Below are positions 16,505-23,659 of a stretch of 30,369 nt of DNA, in pieces (position 1 is the first letter of the stretch; each line of letters starts with the position of its first letter). The notes under the pieces were generated by a model. It searched no databases and was not told where the DNA came from. It worked only from the letters and a program-made list of their open reading frames with translations. Made by a program: the position numbers and the translations under genes. The stretch comes from UBA5070 sp035913415 (lineage in GTDB: Bacteria; Fibrobacterota; Fibrobacteria; UBA5070), in contig JAMIIV010000062.1 of NCBI GenBank assembly GCA_035913415.1, positions 1 to 30,369 on the forward strand, given 5' to 3'.

Positions 16505-18223
16505 ATGCAACTCGTTTCCAAGCTCTTCGGTCGTACCCTTCGTGAAGCTCCCTCCGACGCCGAGATGGCCTGCCACGTGTGGCTGGCCCGCGGAGGACTC
16601 ATCCGCCGCCTCTCGACCGGCCTCTACGCCGTGCAGCCCTTGGGCCAGCGCGTCATCCGCCGCATCGAGGACGTCATCCGCCGCGAGATGGAGGGGATCG
16701 ACGGACAAGAACTGTCCCTTCCCCTGGTGCAGCCCGCCGAGCTGTGGGAGAAGTCCGGCCGGTACCAGCTCATCGGCTCGGAACTGGTGCGTTTCAAGGA
16801 TCGCACCGAGCACCCCATGGTGCTGGCCATGACCCACGAAGAGGCCGTCACCCAGGTGGCCTCCGAAGAACTCTCCAGCCACCGCCAGCTGCCCTTCATG
16901 CTCTGGCAGTTCCAACTCAAGTTCCGCGACGAGCCCCGCGCCCGCGGCGGCCTGATCCGTGTACGCGAATTCACCATGAAGGACGCGTATTCGTTCCACA
17001 AGGACACGGACTGCCTGGACGCCTACTACCAGCGCGCCTACGACGCCTACGTGCGCATCTTCCGCACCTGCGGCATCGAACCCGTCATCGTCCAGTCCGA
17101 CACCGGCATCATGGGCGGCAAACTCGCCCATGAATTCATGCTGCAGAGTCCCTCGGGCGAAGACTACCTGATCCTCTGCCCCGAGACGGGCTTCTCGGCC
17201 AACGCCGAGATCGCCCAGTTCGCCCGCGAAGGAATCTCCGGCGAACCCCTCCCTCTGGAGAAGGTCGCGACCCCGGGCAAATCCTCCATCGAGGACGTAT
17301 CGAAGCTTCTGGGGGTGGAAGCCAAGAACACCCTGAAGATGGTCATGTTCGGCGCCGAGATCGAGGGCAAGGAAGTCTTCGTGGCCGTCGCCCTGCGCGG
17401 CGACCTGGACGTGTCCGAGACCAAGGTCCGCAACACGCTCAAGGCCAAGCTTCTGTATCCGGCCACCGACGACATGATCCGCGCCGCCGGCATGGTGCCG
17501 GGATTCGCCTCGCCCATCGGCATGACCTCCGGGGTCCTCCTGGTCGACCTTTCCATTCCCGTCAGCGCCAACCTGGTCACCGGCGCCAACGAGGCCGGCT
17601 ACCACGTCAAGAACGCCAACTTCGGCCGCGACTTCACCTGCACCGGCAAGTTCACCGAACCCGTCGACGTCGCGCAAGCCGCCGAAGGCCATCTCGAGAT
17701 CGGCGGCGTGCATCGCCTGAAGTCGGTCCGCGGCATCGAGATCGGCAACATCTTCAAGCTGGGCACCAAGTTCTCCGAAGCCCTGGAATGCACCTACCAG
17801 GCCGAGGACAAGACCTCCAAGCCGGCGGTCATGGGTTGCTACGGCATCGGTGTGGGCCGCTTGATGGCCTCCATCGTGGAAAATTCGCACGACGACAACG
17901 GCATCGTCTGGCCCAAGGCCGTCACCCCGTTCCATGTGCACATCGTGCCGCTGGGCAAGGAAGCGGAAATCCTGGAAGACTGCCTCTCGCTGGGCCGCGA
18001 GCTCGAGGCCGCCGGTTTCGATGTCCTGGTGGACGACCGCGACGAACGCCCCGGCGTGAAGTTCAAGGACTCCGACATCTGGGGCGTGCCCGTGCGTCTG
18101 GCCCTGGGCGGCAAGTCGCGCGAACAAGGCGCCTTCGAATGGAAGGAACGCGCCGGCGGTGACATGCAGCTGGTGCCCAAGGCCGATCTGGTGGCCAAGG
18201 TCGCGGAGTTCTACAAGGCCTGA
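16505..18223 (+). CDS. proS: Prolyl-tRNA synthetase (bacterial type)
   Basis: 572 residues, normal for bacterial-type ProRS. Class II motif 1 lies in LSLPLVQPAELWEKSGR. Motif 2 is FRDEPRARGGLIRVREF followed by TMKDAYSFH. Motif 3 is MGCYGIGVGRLMASIVE. Between motifs 2 and 3 lies the editing (INS/YbaK-like) domain with TLKMVMFGAE and GDLDVSETKVRN, which clears mischarged Ala-tRNA(Pro). The C-terminal anticodon-binding domain follows (HIVPLGKEAE, VDDRDERPGVKFKDSD). The ATG at 16505 starts the family-typical QLVSKLFGRTLREAP; the open frame upstream overlaps the divergent receiver gene and is not coding. Confidence 0.96.
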   Translation: MQLVSKLFGRTLREAPSDAEMACHVWLARGGLIRRLSTGLYAVQPLGQRVIRRIEDVIRREMEGIDGQELSLPLVQPAELWEKSGRYQLIGSELVRFKDRTEHPMVLAMTHEEAVTQVASEELSSHRQLPFMLWQFQLKFRDEPRARGGLIRVREFTMKDAYSFHKDTDCLDAYYQRAYDAYVRIFRTCGIEPVIVQSDTGIMGGKLAHEFMLQSPSGEDYLILCPETGFSANAEIAQFAREGISGEPLPLEKVATPGKSSIEDVSKLLGVEAKNTLKMVMFGAEIEGKEVFVAVALRGDLDVSETKVRNTLKAKLLYPATDDMIRAAGMVPGFASPIGMTSGVLLVDLSIPVSANLVTGANEAGYHVKNANFGRDFTCTGKFTEPVDVAQAAEGHLEIGGVHRLKSVRGIEIGNIFKLGTKFSEALECTYQAEDKTSKPAVMGCYGIGVGRLMASIVENSHDDNGIVWPKAVTPFHVHIVPLGKEAEILEDCLSLGRELEAAGFDVLVDDRDERPGVKFKDSDIWGVPVRLALGGKSREQGAFEWKERAGGDMQLVPKADLVAKVAEFYKA

Positions 18224-18230
18224 CGCGCCC

Positions 18231-18309
18231 CGGTGGTCGAACTTGTCGAGACCCACCGCGCTGGTCTCGACAAGCTCGACCACCGGACAAGCGGCTCGAC
18301 CACCGAGCC
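18231..18309. repeat. Long palindrome plus second hairpin between convergent genes
   Basis: Two 23-base arms, 18231-18253 and 18263-18285, form an inverted repeat with one mismatch around a nine-base loop; the core is TTGTCGAGACC. A second hairpin, GGCTCG/CGAGCC with a five-base loop, follows at 18293-18309 and reuses part of the same sequence. It lies between the convergent proS and diguanylate cyclase genes, so it could act as a bidirectional terminator. The motif resembles widespread REP-type intergenic palindromes with a TCGACAAGCTCGACCA core. Confidence 0.85.
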
Positions 18310-18329
18310 GGCGCCACCCGGCGCAGCTA

Positions 18330-19331
18330 CTACGGGGCCTTCCAGACCACCACGCGGTCGCGCCCGGCATCCTTGGCGGCGTACAACGCCTTGTCGGCGT
18401 GTTCGAGCAGGTCGAAGGGGGAGCTCTGGTTGGTGGGCACGATGGTGGCCACACCCACCGAGATGGTGAGCGGGTGGCCGTCGACCTGGATGGCCAGGGA
18501 ACGAACCGCCTGGCGCACGGTCTCGCCGACCACGCGCGCACCATCTTCCGGCACGGCAGGCAGCAGCACGGCGAATTCCTCGCCGCCGAAACGGCCGACC
18601 AGGTCTCCGGCCCGGCGCACCGCGGTGACCAGCGCCTGGGCGACGTCGCGCAGGCAGCGGTCGCCGAACAGGTGGCCCTGGCTGTCGTTGGCGCGTTTGA
18701 AGTGGTCGATGTCGATCATGAGCAGGGAAACAGGGGTCATGGAGCGGAGATTGCGAAGCCACTCGCGATCGAGTACCGCCTCCAACCGCCGCCGGTTGGC
18801 GATGCCCGTGAGAGGGTCGTGACCGGCGATTTCCTCGAGCCGGCGGTTGCGGGATTCCAGGTTGGACGCCTGGAGCTTCCATTCCTTCTCGCGCTCGCGG
18901 TATTCGAAGATCACGTTGCGCACGGCCAACGCGGAATTGACGCGCGACTGGAGCACCTTGCCGTCGACCGGATGCACGACATAATCCGTCGCGCCGGCGA
19001 GGAAGGCCTCGCGCAGATGGGCCGATTGCTCCAGGGCCGTGACCATGATGATGGGCACGTCGCGGTAACGCTCGGTGGCCTTGATCCGCCGGCAAGCCTC
19101 GACACCGTCGACGCCGGGCATCACGATGTCCATGAGGATGAGTTCGACCGCCGCGGGAGCAGGTCCGTCTTCGCGATACGGCGGCTCGGAGCCGTCGGCT
19201 TCCAGCCCCAGGAGCACGAAGGCGTCTTCGGCCGTGGCAGCGGTCTGGATGAAGGGGCACTCCCCCACGCGCACAAGGCCCGAGAGAAGTTCCCGGTTGG
19301 AACGAGAATCGTCGACGATCAGGATGGACAT
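18330..19331 (-). CDS. Response regulator with GGDEF domain (PleD-like diguanylate cyclase)
   Basis: 333 residues. An N-terminal receiver (DD at 7-8, phospho-acceptor D68 in LMDIVMPGVDG, T98 in MVTAL) is joined by a helical linker (about 140-170) to a GGDEF domain beginning HDPLTGIANRRRL. The active-site signature is GGEEF (249-253), and an intact RxxD inhibitory site (R240-D243) lies five residues before it, predicting feedback inhibition by c-di-GMP. The domain makes c-di-GMP from two GTP. Oddly, the conserved receiver Lys is replaced by His (VVHPVDG, H120), and there is a long insertion (about 45-60) between beta-2 and beta-3. The ATG at 19331 is preceded by a GGAG inside a hairpin. Confidence 0.92.
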   Translation of the reverse strand: MSILIVDDSRSNRELLSGLVRVGECPFIQTAATAEDAFVLLGLEADGSEPPYREDGPAPAAVELILMDIVMPGVDGVEACRRIKATERYRDVPIIMVTALEQSAHLREAFLAGATDYVVHPVDGKVLQSRVNSALAVRNVIFEYREREKEWKLQASNLESRNRRLEEIAGHDPLTGIANRRRLEAVLDREWLRNLRSMTPVSLLMIDIDHFKRANDSQGHLFGDRCLRDVAQALVTAVRRAGDLVGRFGGEEFAVLLPAVPEDGARVVGETVRQAVRSLAIQVDGHPLTISVGVATIVPTNQSSPFDLLEHADKALYAAKDAGRDRVVVWKAP

Positions 19332-19336
19332 GGGTG

Positions 19337-19352
19337 CTACTCCAAAGAGTAG
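19337..19352 (-). promoter_or_regulatory. Hairpin overlapping the ribosome site of the diguanylate cyclase gene
   Basis: A perfect 6-bp inverted repeat with a four-base loop (on the minus strand CTACTC-TTTG-GAGTAG) sits 5 bases before the ATG. The likely Shine-Dalgarno GGAG falls at the loop/stem junction, so folding would hide it. This could be an operator or an RNA switch for translation. Confidence 0.4.
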
Positions 19353-19411
19353 GTATTCCTGGAATTTTTGTTCATTGCTTCAGGTATCCACCTTCGACAG
19401 GAGCCCTCTCG

Positions 19412-19834
19412 ATGCACGCCGTTCTCCTCACGTTGCACAACACCGGCCGTTACGCGGTCCTCGCCCTGGCCCTGTGGGCGCTGTGGCGTGCCGTCTCCGG
19501 ACTCCTGGCCCGTGGTGGATGGCTGCCCTCCGACGAACGCGCCCGGCGCCTGTTCCCCATCGCGATGGACATCCAAGTCCTGCTGGGCCTGGTGTTGTTC
19601 GCCTTTCTTCCCCCGCTGGGGGAAGCCATCCGGATCCCCGAGGTTCGGTTCTACGCCATGGAGCACTCCACCATGGGGCTCGTCGCCATCGCGCTGGCAC
19701 ATATCGGCTCCGTGAAGGTCCGCAAACTCAAGGTTCCGCGCGAAAAGTTCCGCACCATGGCGATCTTCTACGGCCTCGCCCTGGTGGCCGTGTTGTCGCG
19801 CATGCCCTGGGACCGCTGGCTTCCCTTGCGCTGA
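19412..19834 (+). CDS. Small four-helix membrane protein (cytochrome-b-like hypothetical)
   Basis: 140 residues with about four hydrophobic helices. It opens LTLHNTGRYAVLALALWALW, has the segment IQVLLGLVLFAFLPP, then RFYAMEHSTMGLVAIALAHIG, and ends in IFYGLALVAVLSRMPW. This resembles a small membrane family in the Bacteroidota and relatives often labelled 'cytochrome B', where conserved His residues (here in LHN, MEHS and AHIG) could bind heme or metal; that role is not shown. The ATG at 19412 was chosen because AGGAG lies eight bases before it; a longer frame from 19334 has no ribosome site. It is divergent from the diguanylate cyclase. Confidence 0.72.
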   Translation: MHAVLLTLHNTGRYAVLALALWALWRAVSGLLARGGWLPSDERARRLFPIAMDIQVLLGLVLFAFLPPLGEAIRIPEVRFYAMEHSTMGLVAIALAHIGSVKVRKLKVPREKFRTMAIFYGLALVAVLSRMPWDRWLPLR

Positions 19835-19847
19835 AGCCCCTAGCCAG

Positions 19848-19863
19848 GCGCCCTTCGGGGCGC
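19848..19863 (+). terminator. UUCG-loop hairpin after the small membrane protein gene
   Basis: GCGCCC-TTCG-GGGCGC forms a perfect, very stable 6-bp stem with a TTCG tetraloop, starting 14 bases after the stop. No T-tract follows. It lies between two convergent genes and may stop transcription from either side. Confidence 0.55.
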
Positions 19864-19931
19864 ATTAGGTCTCACGGATCGCGGGCACGGAGTCTCTAGA
19901 AGAACGGCTTCCCGACCTGCCTCGGTGGGGC

Positions 19932-21308
19932 TCAAGCCAAAGGGATTCCCGAACCCGCGTCCCACACACGATTCTCGCGCGCGGCCCGCTCCAACCATCT
20001 CGCGGAGGCCTTGGGTGTACGGACCTGGGTCTGGAAATCGACGTGCACCACGCCGAAGCGTTTGGTGTAACCGTGCGCCCACTCGAAGTTGTCGAGCATG
20101 GACCAGGCGAAGAATCCGCGCACGGGCACACCTTCGGCGCACGCCTGCGCCAGGGCCAGCAGGTGCTCCCGGTAGTAGGCCACGCGATGCTGGTCGTCCA
20201 GGCCGCCGATTTCCCAGGCGCAGCCGCTCTCGGTGATGAACATCTCGCCGGGATTCCAACGGTCTTGCACGAACCGGGGCACGTAGTAGAGGATCTCGGG
20301 TTCGACAACCCATCCGAAATCCGTCTTCATCGCCTCCGGGCGCCGCCAGTTTTCCGGCTCGTGGACCGATACCCGATCGGCGAAATAGAGGTTCAAGCCC
20401 AGGAAGTCGGGTCGGTCGCCGATCAGTTCCATCTCTCCCGGCAGCACCTCGGGAACATCAGCCCCCAATTTCGCCCATTCCTCCGCCGGGTACGCCCCGA
20501 AATAGAGGGGATCCAACCACCACGCGGTCGCCTTCTCGAAACGCGTCCGGGCCAGCTCGCGGTCTTCCGGCGACGAGGTGGCCGGAAGGATGGGCCAGGG
20601 ATTGTGCACAAACCCCACTTTGGCTCGATCGCGCCCCAGCACGTCGCGCAAGGCCCGCGAGGCGTGTGCGTGCGCCAGCAGGACCGTGTGCCGGCACTGG
20701 CGCACCACCTGCTCGGATTCCTTCAGCCCCGGCGCGAAAACGCCCAGGCGGTAGCCGTTGTCGGCGATGCACGGCCCTTCGTTGATGGTCATCCAGCGCT
20801 TCACCCGGTCGCCCAGCCGCAAGGCCAGGACTTCGGCCAGCTCCCCCATCGCCTTGCCCGTATCCCGCTGCCGCCAGCCGCCCCGATCCTCCAGGGCCTG
20901 GGGCAGGTCCCAGTGGAACAACGTCGGGCACGGCTCGATGCCCCTTTCCAGGCAACCGTCCACAAGACGCTCGTAGAAATCCAGGCCGAGCGAATTGACG
21001 GATCCTGTCCCATTGGGGAGGATCCGCGGCCAGGAGACGGAAAACCGGTAGGCCTTCAGCCCCAAGTCGCGCATGAGATCCAGGTCCGCCGACCACAGGC
21101 GGTAGTGGTCGCAGGCCACGTCGCCGGTATGGCCTTCCAGGATCTTCCCTTCGGTGTGGCAGAAGCGATCCCAGTTCGACTCGCCTTTGCCATCGGCGTC
21201 CCAAGCACCTTCGATCTGGTAGCTGGAGGTCGCCGTGCCCCACAGGAAGCCTTGTGGGAAGGCTTCGGTGCGGAGGGGGACGGTTCGAGGTTCGGCGTGC
21301 GGCATCAT
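19932..21308 (-). CDS. GH1 family beta-glucosidase
   Basis: 458 residues, a full-length GH1 barrel: FPQGFLWGTATSSYQIEGAW at the N-terminus, HYRLWSADLDLMRDLGLKAYRFSVSW split over two strands, LFHWDLPQAL, WMTINEGP (acid/base E177), FLGLNLYF, ITESGCAW (nucleophile E360) and WSMLDNFEWAHGYTKRFG. The two catalytic motifs depart from the usual TxNEP and ITENG, reading TINEG and ITESG, yet both Glu are kept. No signal peptide, so it should cleave imported beta-linked oligosaccharides such as cellobiose inside the cell. AGGAG lies 4 bases before the first ATG and 7 before the second (21305), so the second may be used. It starts 50 bases from the divergent 621-residue gene. Confidence 0.93.
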   Translation of the reverse strand: MMPHAEPRTVPLRTEAFPQGFLWGTATSSYQIEGAWDADGKGESNWDRFCHTEGKILEGHTGDVACDHYRLWSADLDLMRDLGLKAYRFSVSWPRILPNGTGSVNSLGLDFYERLVDGCLERGIEPCPTLFHWDLPQALEDRGGWRQRDTGKAMGELAEVLALRLGDRVKRWMTINEGPCIADNGYRLGVFAPGLKESEQVVRQCRHTVLLAHAHASRALRDVLGRDRAKVGFVHNPWPILPATSSPEDRELARTRFEKATAWWLDPLYFGAYPAEEWAKLGADVPEVLPGEMELIGDRPDFLGLNLYFADRVSVHEPENWRRPEAMKTDFGWVVEPEILYYVPRFVQDRWNPGEMFITESGCAWEIGGLDDQHRVAYYREHLLALAQACAEGVPVRGFFAWSMLDNFEWAHGYTKRFGVVHVDFQTQVRTPKASARWLERAARENRVWDAGSGIPLA

Positions 21309-21358
21309 CGGTCTCCTGGGAATCGCGGAATTGGCGTTGTCGGCCAGGAAATGTTACC

Positions 21359-23224
21359 ATGGCCATGGTGGAACTGACACCCGCGCATGTAGAACTGATT
21401 CTCCAGCAAGTGGTTGCTGCGGGTCTACGCTTGGCCAACGACCAAGTCACTTTCGCCTACCCGGGACGAAGACGATTCCCCTTGTTCCGCCACGAACAGC
21501 GCCGCCCACGCAAAGCCGCCGTGGAGCTGGCCGACGACTGTCGGAAACTGGTCGAGGCCCGCGGTACCAGTGCCCGCACGTGTGATGGCGCCTCCATTTC
21601 GGCCGATCTGCTCGCCGAACTCGAAGACTCCCTGGCCTCGCGCGATCCGGACTACGTGCCGGGCCATTTGCTGAGCCTCGTCCGTCTTTCGATGGACGTC
21701 GCGGACACGGCCACCACCGGACTCACCGCCGTCGAACGGCGTTCCTTCCACCAACTGGGACGCCGATTGCGGGAAATGCAATCCAGCGAGCGTCCCGTCG
21801 ATCCCGAACTGTCTTCCGCCCTGCTGGTCACGCTGGCGGAAAACGACCCCCGCAGCCTCCGGGGCCTGGCCGACCTCCTGCGCTACCTCGACGAAGTCAC
21901 TCTCCATCCTCTGGTGGGATGGCCGCAGTACGCCGCGACCGACGCGCTCCACCTGTTCCTGCACCTGGTCCACGTCTCCCAGCACGCCCGACAGCGCGCC
22001 GGGCGCCTGATCACGCCTCTGGATGCCTGCCTGGGGGCCCGGGCCGTGCTCGCCAACAGCCGCACCCTCCACCTGAGGGTCGGTGCCTTGCTGGACCTGG
22101 TGCTGCCGCTGGAGAACGAACGCCGCCAGGAACTCGACGAATGGCTCGACCAGGTGGACCATGCCGCCGTCGACGGCACCTTGTCACTTTCCGACGAAGG
22201 CAGCGACCCCACCTTCCGCATGGAAGCCTCCCGGATCCACCCCCCCGATCTGGTCCTGCAATCGGCTCGCAAGCTCCTGGCAAGCTCGCGCAACCACCCC
22301 GTCGGCGACACCCTCACCGCGCTGGAGCGGACCCTCTACCGCAAGATCTACCGCCAGGAAGGCCACAAACACCAGGTGGTCACGCTGTTGCGGCGCGAAT
22401 TCGAACAACTGCTCCAGACCCGGCATCGCCGCGCCATGCGGGTGGGCTCGAGCACGTCGCGCATCGCCGTGGACCCCAGCACCATCGCGACCGAAATCCG
22501 TCATTGGCCGCGGGAATCCTGGACCCCCATTATCCAGCGGGCCGAGCGTCTCGAACGAGCCCGTGGCGGGGGCTGGAGTCCCTCCGGGTCCGATGCCATC
22601 GACCTCCTGTTCTCCGTCGGCGACGAACGTCCCGACTCCCTGCTGCCCGATGCCGAGGAATTCCTCCGCTGGACCCTCGACTGCCGAACCGACCTGCGGG
22701 AAGCCGTGGCGCGCCTGGACGAAGAGCGACGCGAAATGCTGGGCGCCTGGCTGCGGCGCCTCTTCCGGCTGTGCACCCAGCACGAGCAGGCCCGCCACTC
22801 GGCGCGCGACCCGCGATGGCGCTCCACCCAACCGTGGTCGCCCACAACCCCGTTGTTGTGGTACACGGCCGCTCGCGAGTTGTCGCGGCGCGGGCCCGAG
22901 CCCCGGCGCTGGAATCCCCAGATCCATGATCCCGACCTGCTGCTACCCACGCTGGAAGCCTCCGTCGTCTCGGTTCTGACCGACTGGCAGGTGCGTATGC
23001 CCTGGGAGCAGCGTCAATTCGGCGTGTGGCCCCTGGCGCTGCGCGGCGAAACCCTGCGCAACGGCCTCCGCCCCGGTGTCCTGGCCGCCCAGGAAAACGA
23101 CGAGTGGCCCACACCGGTTTCGGTGCGCCTGCAGTTGCTGGAACGTGAACTCGAGTTCCGCTGTTGGCTGGGGGCCAAGGAGCGTGTTCGACTGTTCGAA
23201 TCGACGGTCGTCTTCTCGGTCTGA
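21359..23224 (+). CDS. Hypothetical protein, 621 residues, unrecognised
   Basis: A long soluble protein I cannot place. It has no signal peptide or transmembrane segment, and looks largely helical and charged, with many Arg, Leu and Glu. Features include a basic YPGRRRFPLFR near residue 35, a His-rich DALHLFLHLVHVSQHAR around residue 200, ALERTLYRKIYRQEGHKHQ around 325, and an RRAMRVGSSTSRIAVDPS turn. The C-terminus is Trp-rich (DPRWRSTQPWSP, then MPWEQRQFGVWPL). The ATG at 21359 has AGGAA nine bases upstream; the frame extends further 5' into the GH1 start, without a ribosome site. G/C third-position use matches the neighbours, supporting a real gene. It is divergent from GH1 and followed by a repeat-rich gap. 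Confidence 0.75.
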   Translation: MAMVELTPAHVELILQQVVAAGLRLANDQVTFAYPGRRRFPLFRHEQRRPRKAAVELADDCRKLVEARGTSARTCDGASISADLLAELEDSLASRDPDYVPGHLLSLVRLSMDVADTATTGLTAVERRSFHQLGRRLREMQSSERPVDPELSSALLVTLAENDPRSLRGLADLLRYLDEVTLHPLVGWPQYAATDALHLFLHLVHVSQHARQRAGRLITPLDACLGARAVLANSRTLHLRVGALLDLVLPLENERRQELDEWLDQVDHAAVDGTLSLSDEGSDPTFRMEASRIHPPDLVLQSARKLLASSRNHPVGDTLTALERTLYRKIYRQEGHKHQVVTLLRREFEQLLQTRHRRAMRVGSSTSRIAVDPSTIATEIRHWPRESWTPIIQRAERLERARGGGWSPSGSDAIDLLFSVGDERPDSLLPDAEEFLRWTLDCRTDLREAVARLDEERREMLGAWLRRLFRLCTQHEQARHSARDPRWRSTQPWSPTTPLLWYTAARELSRRGPEPRRWNPQIHDPDLLLPTLEASVVSVLTDWQVRMPWEQRQFGVWPLALRGETLRNGLRPGVLAAQENDEWPTPVSVRLQLLERELEFRCWLGAKERVRLFESTVVFSV

Positions 23225-23433
23225 CGTTCGTGCGCGGATGAGGGCACGAAGGGCAACGGCGGCGCGCTGGGCACAACATCGTGTGAACGCGAATCCACCG
23301 CCCGACCTGCGAGAGCTCTCCTGAGCAAGGCCGAAGGGCGCGAGGCAGAGCCTCGCTCCTCAGGCATGTCCTGAGCTTGTCGAAGGGACGAGCGGTAGAT
23401 TTCGGCCGCTCCGAGTTTTTTTCTCACTCTCTC
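23225..23433. other. Repeat-rich intergenic stretch after the 621-residue gene
   Basis: No gene is seen. It holds a hairpin-bearing repeat at 23320-23364, then a segment with TCCTGAGCTTGTCGAAGGGA (about 23369-23388), and a seven-base T run at 23416-23422 that could end transcription of the preceding gene. The 226-bp inverted element follows directly. Confidence 0.6.
23320..23364. repeat. REP-like unit with CGAGGC/GCCTCG hairpin
   Basis: The unit begins CCTGAG and ends CTCAGG, and contains the hairpin CGAGGC-AGA-GCCTCG (23341-23355). The same hairpin type recurs inside both arms of the element at 23434-23659, so three related units lie within 340 bases. Confidence 0.75.
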
Positions 23434-23659
23434 AGAAGGTGTTTACGAAATATCGAACCGAACTCTCCGCTCGTCCTGAGGAGCGCCAAAGGCGCGTCTC
23501 GAAGGGCGTGCGGAGGGCTGCATGTCCAATTGGGTGGGATTGGGGATCGAGATTTGCTGCTTGAGCCATGATTCTCCGCCCTTCGAGACGCGAGGCAAAG
23601 CCTCGCTCCTCAGGACGAGCGGGGTTGTAGGGCTATTTCCGAATTCGTAAACACCTTCT
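23434..23659. mobile_element. MITE-like 226-bp element with inverted arms
   Basis: Perfect 16-bp terminal inverted repeats, AGAAGGTGTTTACGAA at 23434-23449 and its complement at 23644-23659, bound the element. Inside each end is a second inverted match: CGCTCGTCCTGAGGAGCG, a short hairpin (GCGCC-AAA-GGCGC at 23483-23495; GCGAGGC-AAA-GCCTCGC at 23590-23606), then GCGTCTCGAAGGGCG. The roughly 65-base centre is unique. No transposase is encoded. The right terminus includes the last base of the GH8 stop codon. It could be a non-autonomous transposable element or a pair of REP units (a BIME). No obvious target-site duplication is visible. Confidence 0.65.

Noticed and set aside
16298..18544. Very long open frame on the minus strand opposite proS
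   Set aside because: It is the antisense shadow of a clear proS gene in high-GC DNA. Its translation is low-complexity (Gly, His, Val rich) and shows no family motif.
23225..23659. Repeat cluster considered as a CRISPR array
   Set aside because: Units are inverted, not direct, spacing is irregular, there are too few copies and no cas genes are nearby.
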